Shown: piece by piece, positions 34,527 to 37,551 of the stretch
Layout of the letters: each line of letters begins with the position of its first letter
How positions within the stretch are numbered: position 1 is the first letter of the stretch
Source of the DNA: Yanghanlia caeni
GTDB lineage: Bacteria; Pseudomonadota; Gammaproteobacteria; Burkholderiales; Burkholderiaceae_B
Reading direction: 5' to 3'
Assembly (NCBI GenBank): GCA_030733815.1
Contig: JAUZQE010000029.1
Span: 1 to 37,551 of the forward strand
Length of the DNA stretch: 37,551 nt
The notes under the pieces: model-generated
Database searches by the model: none
What the model saw: only the letters and a program-made list of their open reading frames with translations
What the model was told of the DNA's origin: nothing
Position numbers and translations under genes: made by a program

Positions 34527-35793
34527 ATGGCTTACGAATTCTGGATAGGCGCGCGCTACGCCGGGCTGACGCGCCCGGGGCGGCGCGGCCGCTCGGGCGA
34601 CCGCTTCGTCTCGTTCATTGCCGCCAGTTCCATGGCCGGTATTGCGCTGGGCGTGGCGGCACTCATCATCGTGCTGTCAGTCATGAACGGCTTCCAGGTG
34701 CAGGTGCGCGACCGCATGCTGTCGGTGCTGCCGCATATCGAGCTTTATGCCCCCGGCGTGCCGCATACCGACCTGCTGGAACAATGGCGAACCCTGGCGG
34801 ACGACGCGGCGGGGCGCGACCCGGCCGTGCGCGGTGCGGCGCCATTCGTTGCGGCGCAGGGCATGATTGCGCGCGGTCAGGCGCTGCAGGGCGTGCAGAT
34901 GCGCGGCATCGATCCGCAGCTGGAAGACGCGGTCTCCGAGCTTTCCGGGCAGTTTCTGGCCGGTGATATTGCCGGCCTGGCGCCGGGAAGCTTCAACATT
35001 GCGCTGGGTGTGCAGCTGGCCTATGCGCTGGGAGTGGGGCAGGGCGACACGGTCATGGTGCTGGCGCCCCAGGGCACGATTTCACCGGCCGGCTTCACGC
35101 CCCGCATGCGCCAGTTCACCGTGTCGGGCGTGTTCTCCACCGGGCATTACGAATACGACGCCGCCCTCGCCTTCATGAACGTGCAGGACGCCGCCCGTGT
35201 GTTTCGTGACACGGGCGCAAGCGGTGTGCGGCTGCGCATTGCCGATATGCAGCAGGCGCCGCAGGTGGCGCGCCGGCTGCAGGCCGCGTTGCCACAGGGG
35301 CTGCGTGCGCAAGACTGGACGCAGAACAACCGCACGTGGTTCGCGGCGGTACAAACGGAAAAGCGCATGATGTTCATCATTCTGACGCTCATCGTGGCGG
35401 TGGCCGCGTTCAATCTGCTGTCGTCACTGGTGATGGCGGTGAAGGACAAGCGTTCCGACATCGCCATTCTGCGCAGCATTGGTGCCACACCGCGCGAGAT
35501 TGCCCGCATCTTTCTGGTTCAGGGCTCGCTGATCGGTGTGGTGGGCACCCTGCTGGGTGTTGGCCTGGGCATGCTGGTCGCATTCAACATCGACGTCATC
35601 GTGCCGTTCATCGAGCGCACCTTCAATATTGAGTTCCTGCCCCAGCAGATCTATTTCATCAGCCAGTTGCCGTCCGAGCCCCGTGCGTACGACATCACCC
35701 TGGTGGCGGTGACGTCGCTGGTGCTGTCGCTGCTTGCCACGCTATACCCCAGCTGGCGGGCTTCGGGCCTGCAACCCGCACAGGTGCTGCGTC

Positions 35794-35801
<8 letters not shown>
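34527..35801 (+). CDS. lolC: Lipoprotein-releasing ABC transporter permease
   Basis: This 424-residue inner-membrane protein is of the LolC/LolE family, which extracts outer-membrane-directed lipoproteins from the inner membrane and passes them to LolA. It has the family N-terminus (YEFWIGARYAGLTR), TM1 (FIAASSMAGIALGVAALIIVLSVMN), a periplasmic MacB-like domain (about residues 60-270), and three C-terminal membrane segments, with FNLLSSLVMAVKDKRSDIAILRSIGATPREI at the ATPase-contact region. No second permease gene is present; lolD follows with an 8-base overlap and then tatD. A single-permease (LolF-type, homodimeric) exporter is therefore likely, unless lolE lies elsewhere. Confidence 0.93.
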
Positions 35802-36494
<693 letters not shown>

Positions 36495-36501
<7 letters not shown>

Positions 36502-37304
36502 TCGACACCCATTGCCATCTCGATGCCGTCGAGTTTTCTCACGACCGCGATGCCGTAATCGAGCGTGCCGGTCGCGAGGGCGTGTGCGCCATCGTGATTC
36601 CGGCCGTCGATCGCGGCAACTGCGATACGGTGCAGGCGCTGGCCTGGCGCTTCGCCGGCGGCTACTACGCGCTGGGCATCCATCCCATCGCTGTTCCCGA
36701 CGCCAATGACGATGATCTGCAATGGCTGGAGCAGCGGCTCGAGGCCGCGCTGGAAGACGACCGCTTCGTGGGCGTGGGCGAGATCGGCCTGGATTTCTTT
36801 CTGCCCGCCCTGTGCGAACCGGCCATGCGCGAGAAGCAGGAACGCTTTTTCGAGGCGCAGCTCAAGATGGCGCAGCGGTTTGCCCTGCCGGTCATCGTGC
36901 ACGTGCGCCGCGCACAAGACGACGTTCTGAAGTACGTGCGCCGCCACCCCGGCGTATGCGGCATCGCACATGCCTTCAACGGCAGCTTTCAGCAGGCGCA
37001 GCAGTTCATCGATCAGGGCTTCGTGCTGGGCTTCGGGGGTGCCATGACGTTCGAACGGGCGCTGCAGATCCGCAGGCTGGCCACGCGGCTGCCGCTCGAT
37101 GCCATGGTGCTGGAAACGGATTCACCCGACATTCCGCCTGCCTGGCTGGGTCAGCCGGGCAAGCCGACGCCCCGCAACGAACCGGCGCAGGTGCCCCGCA
37201 TCGGGCGCGAGCTTGCGGCCTTGCGTTCGGTACCTTACGAGGAAGTGGTGGTACGCACGGGTGCCAATGCGCGCCGAGTGCTGCCGCGCTTGCGCACCAG
37301 CTAG
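36495..37304 (+). CDS. tatD: TatD-family metal-dependent hydrolase
   Basis: This 269-residue protein is of the TatD/YcfH deoxyribonuclease-like family, cytoplasmic metal-dependent hydrolases with 3'-5' DNase activity in characterised members. Metal-binding motifs appear in order: IDTHCHLD at the N-terminus, VGVGEIGLDFF, VIVHVRRAQDD, GIAHAFNGS and VLETDSPDIPP. The start ATG 36495 overlaps lolD, matching the family N-terminus. The name tatD is historical; the protein is not part of Tat export. A hairpin follows, so it is probably last in the lolC-lolD-tatD operon. Whether this is TatD proper or the YcfH paralogue cannot be said. Confidence 0.9.
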
Positions 37305-37339
37305 GCTCCTTTGCAATCATCCTCCACCGCAAAAACGAA

Positions 37340-37364
37340 GAAAAGGCCGGAAAAATGCCTTTTC
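37340..37364 (+). terminator. Likely terminator after tatD
   Basis: GAAAAGGC (37340-37347) pairs with GCCTTTTC (37357-37364) around a nine-base loop. The A run on the left and T run on the right lie inside the stem, so the structure is compact and could end the lol operon transcript, though no further T-tract follows. Confidence 0.55.
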
Positions 37365-37383
37365 TGGGCGGTTCTGATTCGTA

Positions 37384-37418
37384 GTAACAAGATTTATAAA
37401 AAACAAGAAATTTGTTAC
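37384..37418. repeat. AT-rich island with GTAACAA/TTGTTAC inverted repeat
   Basis: GTAACAA (37384-37390) and TTGTTAC (37412-37418) form an inverted repeat with a 21-base A/T-rich centre. It lies between the tatD terminator and the IS-like hairpins. In this GC-rich genome it stands out as either a promoter/operator region or the junction of an inserted element. The function is unknown. Confidence 0.4.
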
Positions 37419-37458
37419 GTCAATCGGCAACCCTGGGCGAGCTGACCCGGTGCGCGGC

Positions 37459-37481
37459 AAGCCTCGGCCTTCAAGCCGGGG
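37459..37481. repeat. Hairpin related to the one at the left window edge
   Basis: CCTCGGC (37462-37468) pairs with GCCGGGG (37475-37481) around CTTCAA, with one T-G wobble. The motif CAAGCCTCGGCCTT with its pairing arm also occurs at 45-67 in the same orientation, with only a few differences. It is probably an end structure of an IS200/IS605-type element. Confidence 0.5.
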
Positions 37482-37492
37482 AAGGATAGCGG

Positions 37493-37512
37493 GGACGCCG
37501 TAGGCGTCCTTT
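37493..37512. repeat. Small GC-rich hairpin beside the putative transposase end
   Basis: GGACGCC (37493-37499) pairs with GGCGTCC (37503-37509) around GTA, followed by TTT. It lies between the possible transposase stop at 37519 and the hairpin at 37462-37481, as expected for an IS200/IS605-type end or a transposase-gene terminator. Confidence 0.45.
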
Positions 37513-37518
37513 GGGCGG

Positions 37519-37551
37519 TCAGTGTGGCGTCTGCTGCTGTTCGATGTACTG
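37519..37551 (-). CDS. Possible C-terminal end of an IS200/IS605-type TnpA transposase (partial)
   Basis: Read leftward from the window edge, the last codons spell QYIEQQQTPH and then TGA (37521-37519). A YIEQQ-like stretch shortly before the stop is typical of Y1 (HUH) transposases of the IS200/IS605 family, and the two hairpins just after the stop fit an element end. Only ten residues are visible and could match by chance. Confidence 0.35.
   Translation of the reverse strand, partial: QYIEQQQTPH

Overview
The window is GC-rich chromosomal DNA from a betaproteobacterium. Gene content and protein style (prfB-lysS pair, lolC-lolD-tatD, recJ beside an RpfE-type protein, many solute-binding-protein transporters) point to Burkholderiales, most likely Alcaligenaceae (Bordetella/Pusillimonas-like). 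This placement is inference from gene content, not a computed phylogeny. Genes are densely packed, no stretch of 300 bases lacks a gene, and I see no rRNA, tRNA or CRISPR.

Layout. 1-80: a GC-rich hairpin resembling IS200/IS605 element ends. 81-4182: aromatic/aspartate aminotransferase (minus), divergent from uvrB, then a low-molecular-weight tyrosine phosphatase. 4206-6829: an isc operon, iscR-iscS-iscU*-iscA, with an IscR-type operator over its promoter and a strong terminator after it. 6833-12056 (minus): a chemotaxis receptor, then prfB with its programmed +1 frameshift, a short-chain dehydrogenase and lysS. 12110-16403 (minus): a complete PotABCD-like ABC importer. 16494-21671 (plus): a YhaO/YhaN (SbcDC-like) nuclease-ATPase pair and an AhpD-like protein. 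21712-22647 (minus): an auxin-efflux-carrier family transporter. 22779-26351 (plus): an SsuABC-type importer carrying two different solute-binding proteins. 26419-28717: an NSS symporter converging on serine acetyltransferase. 28753-31646: a long HxlR-family regulator divergent from a SnoaL-VOC fusion protein, then a BASS-family transporter. 31855-34493 (minus): RpfE-type protein and recJ. 34527-37304 (plus): lolC-lolD-tatD. 37340-37551: a terminator, an AT-rich inverted repeat, two hairpins and the last codons of a possible IS200-type transposase.

The most striking feature is the isc operon. The gene in the iscU position is intact and aligns without gaps to IscU, but it has lost all three cluster-ligating cysteines, the key aspartate and the HscA-binding LPPVK motif. 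The hscB, hscA and fdx genes normally downstream are absent here. IscS and IscA keep their catalytic and ligand cysteines, and IscR keeps its four ligands but with a five-residue longer loop. This looks like a rewired isc locus in which the scaffold has become a non-ligating partner protein.

Other points of interest are an importer operon with two binding-protein folds, an SbcC-like ATPase without a zinc hook, a probably leaderless regulator gene with an inverted repeat on its own -35 box, and a Lol exporter with a single permease gene.
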